DNA from: Symsagittifera roscoffensis
Taxonomy: Eukaryota; Xenacoelomorpha; Acoela; Convolutidae
Direction: 5' to 3'
Length of the DNA: 64,000 nucleotides
NCBI RefSeq assembly: GCF_963678635.1
Contig: NC_087070.1
Span: 51,814,514 to 51,878,513, forward strand
Shown here: positions 1-13,009 of the stretch, in pieces
Numbering within the stretch: the stretch's first letter is position 1
How the letters are laid out: each line of letters begins with the position of its first letter
Notes under the pieces: generated by a model
Told to the model about the DNA's origin: nothing
The model's input: only the letters and a program-made list of their open reading frames with translations
The model's database searches: none
Made by a program: the position numbers and the translations under genes

Positions 1-480
1 GTCCATATGCTCATAGGCATGACACTGACCACTGCTCCGGTGTCTAATAGTCCCTTCACGGAGAGTTGTATGCCCTGCACGACTAGCGCATGCGCGGCCA
101 GATCGGCTTCACAGCCTATAAGAACTGCGTCTTGTTCGAGCATGGCGTTGTTGCGATTCGTTGGACGTTAAGATCTTCTCGATCAATGTAGATCCGTCCA
201 TCTCTTTTCATGAGTCTCGGGCCTCCTGTTGTGAGCAATGCTTTCACGGCCCTATAATCCAACTTGGGATCTTTCTCACCAGGTAGTCCGCGTAGATGTC
301 TAGGTGTACTAGCGTGATCTCGGACGGTTCACTCAAGTTTTTCACCATCTGATGGCCTGCGACCGATATGATCGACATTATTTTCGTCCCCTCTCTTGTC
401 ATGCCAAAAGGTCTTCCCCGAGAGATGAAATTCAACTTTAGACCCTGCTTCTTGGGTTCATGGTTATTTTCTTCTTCCAC
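1..480 (-). pseudogene. Copy B protease region, 5' part
   Basis: Fossil coding sequence at the window edge. The predicted residues match the segment just upstream of and into the retropepsin of copy A (8920-9644) and element C (27180-27840). Shared landmarks include a start rich in Glu, Asn and Lys, the block NLSEPSEITLVHLDIYADYL, and a depleted-aspartate-protease context near position 1-120. In the related elements this region lies between the gag zinc knuckles and the DTG motif of the protease. Only the upstream portion is inside the window. Confidence 0.7.
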
Positions 481-548
481 TGTTTTTTCCTAGAATGTCA
501 AGTTTCTCGCGCAGCTCTGTGTTTTCTAACTCTGACCTTACCCTTTGC

Positions 549-2066
549 TCAATCTCTTTGGTGTCCAATTCTTGCTGAACATTCTGTAGAGCGGCCATAA
601 TCTACCTTGAGAAAACCGGCTGACCCTGCCTTCAGGCTCGAGGCAATCGCCTTATCAGGTAAGGTCTTCGCCTTCTTGGTCGTGAATGTGCCTGGTGTCA
701 CCTCTTTCTTCCGCGATTCAGTTTCATTCATCAGGCGTGCTCGGCTAGCCTTCGCCGCTGAAAGCGCTTCTTTATGGCGGGGATGCTTCGCGTCTACTAC
801 TGCATCCCTGAATTGAGTGCAATCCGACGAGAAATGTCCCTCCAAATTACAGAAGAAGCATCTCGGTCCATTTTTTATAATGAGCCCTCTCACATACTCT
901 TCGTGATCCTTGTCGATTGCATCAACCTCGGCAAGAAATTAGCCTATCGCTTTCATATTTTGCTTGTAAGTAGATCAGGCTAAAATATGGTGGTTCATTG
1001 AAGCACAATTTGCACATGAGCTCCTCTTATCCATGTCGTCACGAGATCTATACCAACTGGAATTTGCGCCAGTATTTGTTCCACTGTAGTTGCCCTAATT
1101 GCTGTAACAATTTTGCGTCCTTGGTTTTATGAGCAGATACTCACGCGACTTCATGCGCAAATCATCGGGCGTGGGCACTTGATTTAGCGATAGGGTGAAG
1201 TTTGTGGCCAACATGGTTTTTAGCTCATTATTTTTAATCCATCCATGACTTTTGAGGCAATGACCAAGTTCCGTTACGATATCCTCTCGTCAGGGTTCCT
1301 TCTCCCTCTGAGTAACTCGAGGTCATCCAAAATATTGTCTCTGCAATCCTCATCTCTTCGGCGCCTCGTTTCATAGCTTGGTGCCCCTGTACATCCGAGC
1401 CGAAAGAATTCAGCAAGATGTCGAATATTTCGCGAGCACTGTCTCGTTCATTAGTCCTTTTCGCCATTACACAGCTTAGGGCCGTGACCTCTAGGTTGCT
1501 GGTCAGTGAGCTGCATTCCTCTTTCTTGGAGAATTTCTTCTCCCCAAAATGTAACTTCATCACCTCTATCCAGGTATCGATGCAGCCATCTGATTCGTCC
1601 TTGTAATTTTTCGGTTTTTGAGTGTCCTTCTTGACCTCTCTCTTCTCTCGGTTGACTCCAAGGTTTCTTGAGTTTTTCCTGTTTTTACCCGCTCAAAATC
1701 CTCGCCAGGCTCTTCCAGGTCCTCGCGATGGCGGTGGTCGGGTCGGACTAGCGTTTGCTCCCCTTCCTCGTAGGGATCAGTTGGCGTCACATTAGCCGCT
1801 CCGGCCTCGGCGTCCCGCTCTTCGTCACCATCTCTTTTTTTCTCACTTTTTAGTTTCATTCGGCTCACTGAAAGATCACTATGATCTTCACTTGCTGCTT
1901 CACAAGCGAAAACGTCGGAAATGCTACTAATCGAGGATTGGCTACGCCGTGATTTGAACCTCCGTGTGCTTCCCGTGCTCAGCCTGGGAACCTTAGTTGT
2001 TTCTCCTAGCGAGTCTCTACGCTGCATGTTTCGGGATAAAGGAAAACATTTATCTTTTGACGACAA
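549..2066 (-). pseudogene. Copy B gag region
   Basis: Fossil gag. The upstream part (about 2066-1566) is charged, low-complexity sequence rich in Arg, Ser and Glu. The middle (about 1563-1230) is the capsid-like part, with the block NERDSAREIFDILLNSFGSD that also occurs in A and C. The downstream part (893-549) contains a CCHC zinc knuckle, CFFCNLEGHFSSDC. The order charged N-terminus, capsid-like helices, zinc knuckle is that of Ty3/gypsy Gag, which packages the element RNA. The region is broken. Confidence 0.8.
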
Positions 2067-3859
2067 TGCACAAGTACCAAAAAAAGAATCGAGAAAATTT
2101 TCTCAAGCCTGCCTACTCACATTCTTCAATATCAAAAATATCATTTCAATCTCTTAGAGATGCTATCAATGACTCAGCTTAAGTTACACACAGGGCCTGC
2201 CCAATGTTGAGTTATTACTTACTCCACTCAGTTACCTAGTATAGTTAACAGTATCACAAAATTTCACAGGATATTGTAACTAACACACAAAACACAATTG
2301 ATAATAAGATAAGAATACCCTATAGGTGACAGCGATCTTTCGTTCAGTATTGCTTTACCGCCACAAACGTATCAAATCATTGCTTAATTTAAAATCAAAC
2401 AATATTTTATAAAAGAGCAGTGATGGTTTCAGTAACAGATAAAAAAAAAACTTTGTCTTAAAAAAAAGACTTCCCTCGATTGGACCACTCCAAAAGAACG
2501 AAGCCCAGGACACTGTCTTCTCAAGTGAGTCTTGTCTAATACACTCACCAATGCCTTCTTTTATATCTCCTGCGATTTCCCAAGCTGTCCAACTACGTAG
2601 CTCAAGGCAACCTCTTGATCGAAAATATCTAGAGTCTAAGCAAAAGCTCTCCCACATCCGGAGAGCTCCAAGTGCACGAGAGTAGGGAACAACTTTGTCT
2701 TCTCAAGTGAGTGCGTCTTGTCTAATACACTCACCGAGGTCTTCTTTTATGTGTTCCCGGATTGCGCGAGCCTTCCTATTAAGTAGCTCAAGGCAACCAC
2801 ACAACCAAAATCACAATCAAAAAAATTTGTTCGGATACTAGTGATGAACCCGACTTAAAATCAAAAGTTTTCGTGAATCTCCGGGTCAACTGGGCCACTA
2901 TTCTCCTAGTATACACGTCTCGTGAGTAGTCGACCTTCTATTTAGACCTTAAATGGATATCCGAGATGTTCAAGTTGTCCCGGAGGGTACCTCCAAATTT
3001 TCACTAAGGAGGGTTGTTAAGGGGTTAAGGCACCTCGGAGTGTTACTTCGGATCGGAGGGTTGATAGAGGACTTAGCTTATTCCGGAGGGTTGCTTCGAA
3101 GGGTTCCCTCAAAATTCTAAGTTTTTCAAGTCTCGCTTAAAGATGTCTAAAATCTCTAGCTGGTCTGAAAAGTAGTCACAACAAGCTTAATTCACTCTAG
3201 GGGTTATTTAAACTGTCTCGGAGGGTTGCGTCAAAAATTACTGCTAAGGAGAGTTGCTAAGTGGCTTAGCTGACTCCGGAGGCTTGCTTCGGAGGGTTCC
3301 CCAAAAATCACGAAAACAGATCATTTCACCGCTGTAAAGCATCCAATATCAGTCTAACTTACTTAAAACTAGGTTGGCTGAGTCGGATAACCTTCCCAGT
3401 AGAATAAAACGTGGTTTTATAAAAATTTCTGCTGCTCGGAGGGTTCCCTAAAAGTTGGACCCTCCGAACTAACAAATTCTAAAAAAATTTTCTCTCCTGA
3501 AGTTATCAACTAAAAACGGTTGCGATTCCAAAAAATGGTCAAAAACGTCGACTCATGGTACTAAAATTATTCCGATCGGTTTTAGTCTTTGAGAAATCGA
3601 CAAAAACGCGTTTGCCAAATTGACCTTTTTTCACTACGTATGTAGGTTCTCAGACACTTTTTTCGCATTTCTTGCTAAAACTGCCTAAAAATGCTTAAAA
3701 CGAGCGTAGTAGCTCTGTACGGCACTGGAATATTGCAAAAAAACTGGACCAAATTTGGTTTGCAAAAAAAACAAATTGGTCAAAAACTATCAATTTTGGA
3801 CCCTCCGATTTCTTCCTTTTCCGATCTTTAAGTCTTTAGCTCTATCCACAGAGCTATTC
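2067..3859 (-). other. Copy B untranslated leader with GGAGGGTT array
   Basis: Non-coding sequence between gag and the junction at 3859, nearly identical to 11190-13009 in copy A. It contains a diverged internal duplication (about 2500-2610 and 2697-2800) built around 'gtcttctcaagtgagt' and 'tagctcaaggcaacc'. Between about 2970 and 3480 there are roughly ten spaced copies of CGGAGGGTT or its complement. No ORF of interest was seen. Its position fits a 5' leader, where packaging or structural signals would lie, but no function can be assigned from sequence alone. Confidence 0.7.
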
Positions 3860-5290
3860 GATCCAGTATTGTTCTGCGTCATCGACCAGGTCAATCTCAT
3901 GTGGCACAACTATTTCGTCCAGGCCCACATCGCACAAAACTGTTCTGTCTATGGAGAAAACCTCGCCATATGGCTTGTATTTCTCCTTGATCTTTCCTCT
4001 TTTGCCCTGGCGTGTTTCCACGGTGAAGGGAAAGTCAGGCTGAACTCATTTATCAACTTCAGTTTGCTCTGAGCAGTCCCAATCTTCTTCGGCATACGGA
4101 AGGGTCTCGTCGTCAACCTCAACGTGCTCGTTCAACTCCAGGTCCAGTGGCAGATCAGAATTATCTACCATCTCATTCCCGTCGTTTTTGTCGCGCGTGC
4201 CTCTTTCATCCACCTCACAGGCAGGGTCCACTATCAATTAGTCCTCATCATGCATGTCGGTTGGGATACACCAGTCGTCCGATGAGGCATTGTGGGTCTT
4301 GATAATCTCGTAATCTCGGCTGCCCGTCCGGGACTCAACTGATAAAAACGACCTCCACGATGCACTTCAGTTATTTGAAATGGACCGCGCCAATTTGTCA
4401 GCAAATTTTTGGTTCCCTTTGATGGAACTACCTCCTGGAACGCCCAGACATAGTTTCCGACTGAGTAGAATTTTGCATCCGCAATCCTCTTATCAAATCT
4501 TCTTTTTTTGTCTAATTTGAGCCTGTTGCGTGTTCCTCCTGCATAGATCATTCAGTTCCTGCTGCCTCCTGATCACAACACGCACGTACGTTTGTGGTGC
4601 TGTTTTCTCTCCTTCGTTATCAGGGTAGAAGAAAGTTAATGGAAGGGCTTTCTCAAGACCGGTTAACATCATATTCCCGTGGAGGAGTGTTCGGTGCTGT
4701 TATAAGCGCCCATTACTTGCGGCAAGTGCCTATCTCATTCATCCATTTACCGTGAGCATTATACCCTCAACATGGACACTAATGTGAGATTCTGACTTTC
4801 AATCCAGCCATTCGTTTGTGGGAGATAAGTGGTCGAGTGCGCCTGTGCCACCTGTGACCTCTTTATTAACTCCTTTGTGAGAGCACCCTCGAATGCTTTG
4901 CCATCGTCTGATTGGAATAAGATTGGACAGCCGCGTCTCGCTGTCCATACGTTTATCATGTGATCACACGTTTCCTCCGCTGATGCTGTCATACAGCGAG
5001 CTGCTTCTGCATACTTTGTGAAATGATCAATAATCACCGGCACTTGATTATAGCCCGTGGCCGTCATGCATGTTTTCTGATGATCAATTTGCACAACCTC
5101 ATTGAATCCTGATGACTATATTGACTGAAGAGGAAATCTCAGCTTCCTGGGGTCCTTTGCCTGCTGACATGACAAGCATGCAGAGATCCACTTTCACAAG
5201 CCTTCTTCAACCCTGGCCACACAAATCGCTTCTGTATCCGCTTATACACTTTGTCCACGCCTTGATGGCCCATCTAATCATGTGAACGAA
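3860..5290 (-). pseudogene. Copy A integrase region
   Basis: Fossil integrase. The N-terminal zinc-binding part lies around 5290-5150, ending in a Cys-x2-Cys pair. The catalytic core follows, with the strings QIDHQKTCMTATGYNQV and QTNGWIESQN that mark the D,D(35)E fold, and then a C-terminal region with VWAFQEVVPSKGTKNLLTNW that binds DNA in Ty3/gypsy integrases. The last part (about 4237-3860) is acidic and matches the tail of element C's pol. The region ends at the junction with copy B. It is broken. Confidence 0.85.
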
Positions 5291-5299
5291 AGAGCAATT

Positions 5300-6612
5300 C
5301 AGTTTGGTACCTTCGTGGTAGCACTATCGAATTATATTTGTAAAGTACTTTGTCCTCTTCCTTGCGTTTGCAGGCCACGATCCCTTCTTCATTCAAGTAC
5401 AACAAGTCATGTCTCTTTAATTAAAATTGCTTTAGGATCTTATAGCTGTCTTCTTCCAAATCACTTTTGTCAGGTGCTCCGTTTTTGATCCATCTCTTTA
5501 CATTACTCGTCATTCTATCACGTCGCTGAGCACCTAAAAGATCTGACAGTCTGTACCTGGCTTTTAGATATGTCTTCATCACGTTTAGTTGTCCGCTAAC
5601 TATCTCCGGTGCATGAGCATCGTTCAGCAACATAACACACCATATCTTTTTCAAAGGTGTCGCTTCTTGCACTGATGGTTCCAGATTGGTACGGAGGACC
5701 AAAGCATGTGGAAGTAACCTAGTCGGACGTTTCGACACTGCCATTAACTCAAGTTCATCTGCGGCTTTGTCATCTACCGTGCCCTCCTCATCGGAGGTAT
5801 ACCGGTCTCTGTCTGAGTCTTGATGCATTTCTCTATCCAGCCCGCGCTGCTTCCATTCTACTAGCAAATAATGAATCGCGATTTCCCAGACGTCGGAATT
5901 GGATGTAGTTTCTGACACCTTCTCCCAAGGCTGAGACTGCGAGTCATCACTTGAGCTGATGGACACTGCATCATCGTCTTCTGAATAGTTTATGATATTT
6001 CTCGACTCCCCGGACAAAATTCTGTTTCTTGGTCGCTCTGAACTCGACTCCCCGTACAACATTCTGTCGCTTGGTCGCTTCGACAGTGTCATCCTGTCCG
6101 GGCCCGAATGTGCATGAGTCCCCGGACAATGTTTTGTCTCCGGATGAACAGTCCGAGCTCGGCTTTTACTCCTCCTTTGTCTCCGTGAACTGAATTTTTC
6201 TCGTTACGCTGGATCTTAATCCAACACTGACCACTTGAGCGGTTTGAACAGCGACCGATTGTTGACACTCCTAATACGAAGTCCTCAGAAGGACATCTTT
6301 CGGAACCGAACTCACTAATTGATTCACCATCAATCGGCAATCCAGTTCAACGTCCCGACTCCGAATTGCTACTGGGCTCATCTCCGGTTTTTCGGCGATT
6401 GTCAACCTCTGCATGGTCTCCATCCACTCATGGTCATGCTTTTCAACCTCTCTGTCAAGCAGGTCACGGAGTTTCAGCATGACATCCGGTGCCACGTTCA
6501 CCGTCTTGTTTAGCAGGGCTATGCTGTTGACACCCAGCCTAATCAGTTCTTGCTGCACCAGGTTTGATCGAACTAGCAAATCCAACGGAACCTGATCACC
6601 TTTCGCCAACAT
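5300..6612 (-). pseudogene. Copy A acidic linker between RNase H and integrase
   Basis: Fossil coding sequence of more than 400 codons between RNase H and integrase. It is rich in Asp, Glu and Ser (for example the Asp/Ser run near 5960) and is followed by a helical segment, YLKARYRLSDLLGAQRRDRM, that is conserved in element C at about 30900-31000. Ty3/gypsy pol usually has a far shorter connection here. I know of no domain that fits it. The region is broken. Confidence 0.65.
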
Positions 6613-8270
6613 TTATATCTCAGCAGCCGTCTTCACGGGAAGTTCAGGGTGTCCTGGTATGTGGTGCCCGAACTTGTCAAGCCAATTGGTGAGTGGCAGC
6701 TTGTAATAGGTCTCCTTATCCAGAAAAAATAAACCATCCTTGATTTCTGCCTGGTTAGCCTGCTTGTCGTCTAATTGCTCATAGAACACTGTCTTTTTAA
6801 TGAGGCTATCGTCATTCTGGTGTTTGTCAAGGGATCGATGCTCTATGATCATGTGATAGCCGTCCAGACGCACGATCCAGCGACCAGTGTAGCTTTGAAC
6901 CATCGAAAAAGTCTTCAGACCATCAAGAGCACGATTGTCTACACGCAACTTGAAGGGAGCACTCCCAAAATAGGCTCTGTATTTTTCAACGAAAATGATC
7001 ACCGCGAACATCTCCGCCTTTGGTGCACCGTACTTCATTTCAGTGTCGCTCAGGACTTTACTTCCGTAAGCTATTGGTCAGAGGTCAGTCCTCCCATTCC
7101 ACTCTTGTTCCTGGTGAAGTATGACCGATATTGCAACTACTGATGCGTCTGTATCTAATAAAAACATCCCCTTTTCTGTCGGGATGTCGAGGACCGGAGC
7201 CTCGCAAAGTTTGTGCTGGATGTTCTCAAAGGAGACCTGAGCCTCGTCAGTCCAGCTGAATTTCTTTTTTTCTCATCAATTTTTGCATCCCCTTTTCTGT
7301 CGTGATGCCGAGGACCGGAGCCTCGCAAAGTTTGTGCTGGATGTTCTCAAAGGAGACCTGAGCCTCGTCAGTCCAGCTGAAATTCTTTTTTTTTGCCCTT
7401 AATTCGCATCAACTTCCGCTTGGGGTATATCTTGTCTACATACCCTCTGATAATCTCTCGGTAGTAATTAGCGAATCTGAGAAAGCTCATCAATTGCGTG
7501 TCGGTCGTTGGTGCCTTCGATCGATCTGACCCCTTGTTTATCTATAAGGCGACCCACAGTTACTGTGGGTCTCTCAAGATTTAGCACTTGGAAGGTTTGC
7601 GTTTCAGGCCGGCCTATTTCTTGCAAGTAAAAACCTCGTTTAGTCTCTCTATATGGTCCTCCAGCGTTGGTATCGGAATGACCACGTCATTAGCGTAACA
7701 CATTATCAGGTTGCCATACTTTTTCGTTACATTCGTCAGTTCCTGAGCCATTAATCGCTGGAACGTAGCCGTCGCATTGCATAGTCCAAACTGCATTCTT
7801 TTCCATTGGTACAGCCCCAGTTCACCCGCGAAGCCTGTTTTCTCTCGATCTTGTTTTCTGAGGGGCACTTGCCAGAACGCAGAGCCCAAATCCAACGTCG
7901 TGAAGAATTTTGCATCTCCTAACTTGGAGAGGCTCTCGTCGATGCGGGGAAACGGGTATGCGTCCTTTATCGTTACCGCATTCAGGTAGCCGAAATCACA
8001 AGAAAACCTAAGTTGCCCCCTTTTTTTTGCCATGACCACTTGCAAGCCCACGGGGACTTCGACGGTTCAATCTTGTCGTTTTCCATTAACATTTCAATTT
8101 TTTTTCTGCATACTTCGGACTGTGTGGGGTCATTCTCCTAGCTCCCTCCCTATGAGGTACCGAACCCTCTTTATTTATATCTCATGTTCTATAAAACTGC
8201 AGCAGCTTGTATCAGCCTTGTGTATCGAAAAAAACCTCTGCGTTCCAGTCCAACACCGCTCTGAGCGAGT
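6613..8270 (-). pseudogene. Copy A reverse transcriptase and RNase H region
   Basis: Fossil RT and RNase H. RT landmarks are FSCDFGYLNAVTIKDAYPFP, the 'FFTTLDLGSAFWQVPL' block (motif A) and FGLCNATATFQRLMAQEL (motif B), all typical of Ty3/gypsy RT. RNase H follows at about 7200-6613 with AEMFAVIIFVEKYRAYFGSA and the block around WIVRLDGYHMIIEHR. These enzymes copy element RNA into DNA and remove the RNA template. The region is broken, and part of it is duplicated in tandem. Confidence 0.88.
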
Positions 8271-8499
8271 CTAGCTCCTTATCCGAGAAGTTGCCTTTCA
8301 AGTGCTCTACCTCAGGCAAGACCGGCTTGTTTGATGCTAATTCTGTTTCTGTTGGTTTCTCAGGAAAATTTGAGCATCTAGACAGTTTATCGTCTGCCTC
8401 TGATTTCATTGAAAACAACTTTTTTAAAGACTTCAATTCCTTTATCCTCTTTATTATGAATCTTGGTTGGCGTGTAAAGCACATTCAGTTACTTCATAT

Positions 8500-9644
8500 T
8501 TCTTGAAATTCTCCACACTTCAATACTCTGTACTCAGAGGCAATGCGTAACCAAGTTTCTTGCTTCGTTGTATCGTCACCGTTGTTGCCTCTGTTTTCAA
8601 CAACACACTCACACACAGCCCGCTCTGAGTGATTGAGAAGCTTCTTCCTAAAACAGCTGAATTTTTACTGTTTGGGTTGGGAAACAGACACACCTGACTG
8701 TCGTTACTAAGCTCATTCAGGTTCCTCATCCTAAATGTCGCTATTACAGCTTGATGTAGTTGTAACCTAACCTCCCGATCTAGGAAAATTGGCACCTTGG
8801 CTTGGTTAATCAGATTTTATTAATTGGTTTCTTTTCATAATTCCACTCTGAGTCGGTGATTCTTATCAACCTGTCGTTGAGTTCAATCGTGACATCGAAG
8901 CTGCGCACAAAATCTCGTCCTAAGAAGAACTGGTCCAGAGATGTGTCCCTCCTAGCTGCAATGAGATGATGGGGGTCCCTCCTGTCACATTAATTGCACC
9001 CTGATTAGCCGCTGCGAGTCTGATATTAGTCGGAATCAGATCCGACCTATCAAAACCCATGTCTGTCCATATGCTGACAGGCATGACACTGACCTTTGCT
9101 CCGGTGTCTAATAGTCCCTTCACGGAGAGTTGTATGCTCTGCACGTCTAGCACATGCGCGGCCAGATCGGCTTCACAGCATATATGAACTGCGTCTTGTT
9201 CGAGCATGGCGTTGTTCCGATTCGTCGGACGTTAAGTTCTTCTCGATCGATGTAGATCCGGCCTGACTGGTCACTTGCATCGGTCACGTGAGCTTTAGTG
9301 TAAATGTTTATGCAGTCCACATTCATCAGACTTGGATTTGGGCCATAAATTTCAATGTAGTGTCCATCTCTTTTCTTGAGTCTCGGGCCTCCTGTTGTTA
9401 GCAACGCTTTCACGGCACTAGAATCCAACTTGGGATCTTTCTCTATCAGGTAGCCCGCGTAGATGTCTAGGTGTACTAGCGTGATCTCGGACGGTTCACT
9501 CAAGTTCTTCACCATCTGATGTCCTGCGACCGATATGATCGACATGATTTTCGTCCCCTCTCTTGCCATGCCGAAGGTCTTCCCCGAGATGACATTCAAC
9601 TTTAGACCCTGCTTCTTGGGTTCATGGTTATTTTCTTCTTCCAC
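8500..9644 (-). pseudogene. Copy A protease region
   Basis: Fossil retropepsin-type protease with its flanking sequence. It contains the block VKGLLDTGAKVSVMP, the D-T-G motif of aspartic proteases, preceded by about 100 residues that are conserved among A, B and C. The part after the protease (8795-8520) matches element C at about 28010-28280 and joins it to RT. The protease would process the Gag-Pol polyprotein. The region is broken. Confidence 0.82.
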
Positions 9645-9712
9645 TGTTTTTTCTTAGAACTTCAAGTTTCTTGCGCAGCTCTGTGTTTTATAACTCTGAC
9701 CTTACCCTTTGC

Positions 9713-11187
9713 TCAATCTCTTTGGTGGCCATTTCTTGCTGAACATTCTGTAGAGCGGCCATAATCTACTTTGAGAGCACCGGCTGACCCTGCCTCCAGG
9801 CTCGAGGTAATCGCCTCATCAGGTAAGGTCTTCACCTTCTTGGTCGTGAATGTGCCTGGTGTCACCTCTTTCTTCCGCGATTCAGCTTCATTCATCAGGC
9901 GTGCTCGGCTAGCCTTTGCCGCTGAAAGTGCCTCTTTATGGCGGGGTTGCTTCGCGTCCACTACTGCATCCCTGAATTGTGTGCAATCCGACGAGAAATG
10001 TCCCTCCAAATTACAGAAGAATTATCTCGGTCCATTTTTTATAATGAGCCCTCTCACATACTCTTCGTGGTCCTTGTCGATTGCATCAACCTCGTCAAGA
10101 AATTAGCCTATCGCCTTCATATTTTGCTTGTAAGTAGAACAGGCTAAAACATGGTGGTCCATCGAAGCACAATTCGCACATAACCTCCTCTTATCCGTGT
10201 CGTCACGAGATCTATACCAGCTGGAATTTGCGCCAGTGTTTTTTCCAGTGTAGTTGCCCTAATTGCTGTAACGATTTTGCGCCCTTGGTTTTATGAGCAG
10301 ATACTCACGCGACTTCATGCGCAAATCATCGGGCGTGGGCACTTGATTTAGCGATAGGGTGAAGTTTGTGGCCAACATGGTTTTTAGCTCATTACTTTTT
10401 AATCCATTCATGAATTTTGAGGCAATGATCAAGTTACGATATCCTCTCGTCAGGGTTCCTTCTCCTTCTGAGTAACTCGAGGTCATCCAAAATCTTGTCT
10501 CTGCAATCGTCATCTCTTCGGCGCCTCGTTTCATAGCTTGGTGCCCCTGTACATCCGAGCCGAAAGGATTCAGCAAGATGTCGAATATTTTGCGAGCACT
10601 GTCTCGTTCATTAGTCCTTTTCGCCATTACACAGCTTAGGGCCGTGGCCTCTAGATTGCTGGTCAGTGCGCTGCATTCCTGTTTCTTGGAGATATTCTCC
10701 TCCCCAAAATGTAACTTCATCACTTCTATCCAGGTATCGATGCAGCCATCTGATTCGTCCTTGTAATATTTCGGTTTTTTGAGTGTCCTATTTGACCTCT
10801 CTCCTCGCACGGTTGACTCCGAGGTATCTTGAGATTTTCCTGTTTCTACCCGCTCAAAATCCTCGCCAGGCTCCTCAAGGTCCTCGCGATGGCGGTGGTC
10901 GGGTCGGATTAGCGTTTGCTCCCCTTCCTCGAAGGGATCAGTTGGCGTCACGTTAGCCGCTCCGACCTCGGCGTCCCGCTCTTCGTCGCCATCTCTTCGT
11001 TCTCACTTCTTAGTTTCATTCCGCTCACTGAACGATCACTATGATCTTCACTTACTGCTTCACAAGCGAAAACGTCGGAAATGCTACTAGTCGAGGATTG
11101 GCTACGCCGTGATTTGAACCTCCGCGTGCTTACCGTGCTCAGCCTGGGAATCTTAGTTGTTTCTCCTAGCGAGTCTCTACGCTGCAT
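9713..11187 (-). pseudogene. Copy A gag region
   Basis: Fossil gag with the same plan as copies B and C: a Ser/Arg-rich N-terminus (11187-10948), a capsid-like helical region (10951-10259, with NERDSARKIFDILLNPFGSD) and a zinc-knuckle region ending at 9713. The capsid-like block is preceded by DGCIDTWIEVMKLHFGEE, which matches element C's DGCIDTWVEVMRLHLEQD. The region is broken. Confidence 0.82.
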
Positions 11188-11189
11188 GT

Positions 11190-13009
11190 TTCGTGATTAA
11201 AAAAAAACATTTATCTTTTGACGACAATGCACAAGTACCAAAAAAAATCGAGAAAATTTGCTCAAGCCTGCCTACTCACCTTCTTCATTATCAAAAATAT
11301 CATTTCAAATTCTTAGAGATGCTATCAATGACTCAGCTAAAGTTACCCACAGGGCCTGCCCAGTGGTGTTGAGTTATTACTTACTCCACTCAGTTACCTA
11401 TTATAACAGTATCACAAAATTTCACAGGATATTGTAACTAACACACAAAACACAATTGATAATAAGATAAGAATACCCTATAGGTGACAGCGATCTTTCG
11501 TTCAGTATCACTTTACCGCCACAAATCTATCAAATCATTGCTTCATTTAAAACAAACAATATTTTATAAAAGAGCAGTGATGGTTTCTGTAACAGATAAA
11601 AAAAACTTAGTCTTAAAGAAAAAGACTTCCCTCGATTGGACAACTCCAAAAAAACGAAGCCCAGGACACTGTCTTCTCAAGTGAGTTCGTCTTGTCTAAT
11701 ACACTCACCAATGCCTTCTTTTATATCTCCTGCGATTTCCCAAGCTGTCCAACTACGTAGCTCAAGGCAACCTCTTGATCTAGAGTCTAAGCAAAAGCTC
11801 TCCCACATCCGGAGAGCTCGGAGTGCACGAGAGTAGGGAACAACTCTGTCTTCTCAAGTGAGTGTGTCTTGTCTAATACACTCACCGAGGTCTTCTTTTA
11901 TGTGTTCCCGGATTGCGCGAGCCTTCCTATTAAGTAGCTCAAGGCAACCACACAACCAAAATCCCAATCAAAAAATTTTGTTCGGATACTAGTGATGAAC
12001 CCGATTTAAAATCAAAAGTTTTCGCGAATCTCCGGGTCAACTGGGCCACTATTCTCCTAGTATACACGTCTCGTGAGTAGTCGACCTTCTATTTAGACCT
12101 TAAATGGATATCCGAGATGTTCAAGTTGTCCCGGAGGGTACCTCCAAATTTTCACTAAGGAGGGTTGTTAAGGGGTTAAGGCACCTCGGAGGGTTACTTC
12201 GGATCGGAGGGTTGATAGAGGACTTAGCTTATTCCGGAGGGTTGCTTCGAAGGGTTCCCTCAAAATTCTAAGTTTTTCAAGTCTCGCTTAAAGATGTCTA
12301 AAATCTCTAGCTGGTCTGAAAAGTAGTCACATCAAGCTTAATTCACTCTAGGGGTTATTTAAACTGTCTCGGAGGGTTGCGTGAAAAATTACTGCTAAGG
12401 AGAGTTGCTAAGTGGCTTAGCTGACTCCGGAGGCTTGCTTCGGAGGGTTCCACAAAAATTACGAAAACAGATCATTTCACCGCTGTAAAGCCTCCAATAT
12501 CAGTCTAACTTACTTAAAACTAGGTTGGTTGAGTCGGATAACCGTCCCAGATAGATAAAACGTGGTTTTATAAAAATTTCTGCTGATCGGAGGGTTCCCT
12601 AAAAGTTGGACCCTCCGAATTAACAAATTCTAAAAAAATTTTCTCTCCTGAAGTTATCAACTAAAAACGGTTGCGATTCAAAAAAATGGTCAACAACGTC
12701 GACTCAGGGTACTAAAATTATTCCGATCGGTTTGTTAGTCTTTGAGAAATCAACAAAAACGCGTTTGCCAAATTGGCCTTTTTTCACTACGTATGTAGGT
12801 TCTCAGACACTTTTTTCGCACTTAAAACTGCCTAAAAATGCTTAAAACGAGCGCAGTAGCTCTGTACGGCACTGGAATACTGCGAAAAAAACTGGACCAA
12901 AATTGGTTTGCAAAAAAAAACAAATTGGTCAAAAACTATCAAATTTGGACCCTCCGATTCCTTCCTTTTCCGCTCTTTAAGTCTCTAGCTCTATCCACGG
13001 AGCTATTCG
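11190..13009 (-). other. Copy A untranslated leader shared with copy B
   Basis: Non-coding sequence upstream of copy A gag, nearly identical to 2067-3859 of copy B. It carries the same internal duplication (about 11670-11780 and 11845-11950) and the same array of CGGAGGGTT motifs (about 12125-12620, with one more at 13008-13016). The match to B ends at 'gagctattcg' (13009), beyond which A continues and B does not. No coding content. Confidence 0.7.

Larger units (their letters stand above)
1..3859 (-). mobile_element. Ty3/gypsy-type LTR element copy B, partial
   Basis: This is a minus-strand LTR retroelement that runs off the left edge of the window. Reading from high to low coordinates it has an untranslated leader (3859-2067), a gag region (2066-549) and the start of the protease region (480-1). 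It matches copy A (3860-14740) almost base for base over leader, gag and protease, at well over 90 percent identity by eye, so the two are recent relatives. Its upstream end is a junction at 3859/3860, where leader sequence meets the 3' end of A's pol, so no LTR of its own is visible. It is broken, with several breaks in the visible part. The family call rests on its relation to A and C, which carry RT, RNase H and integrase in the Ty3/gypsy order. Confidence 0.85.
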
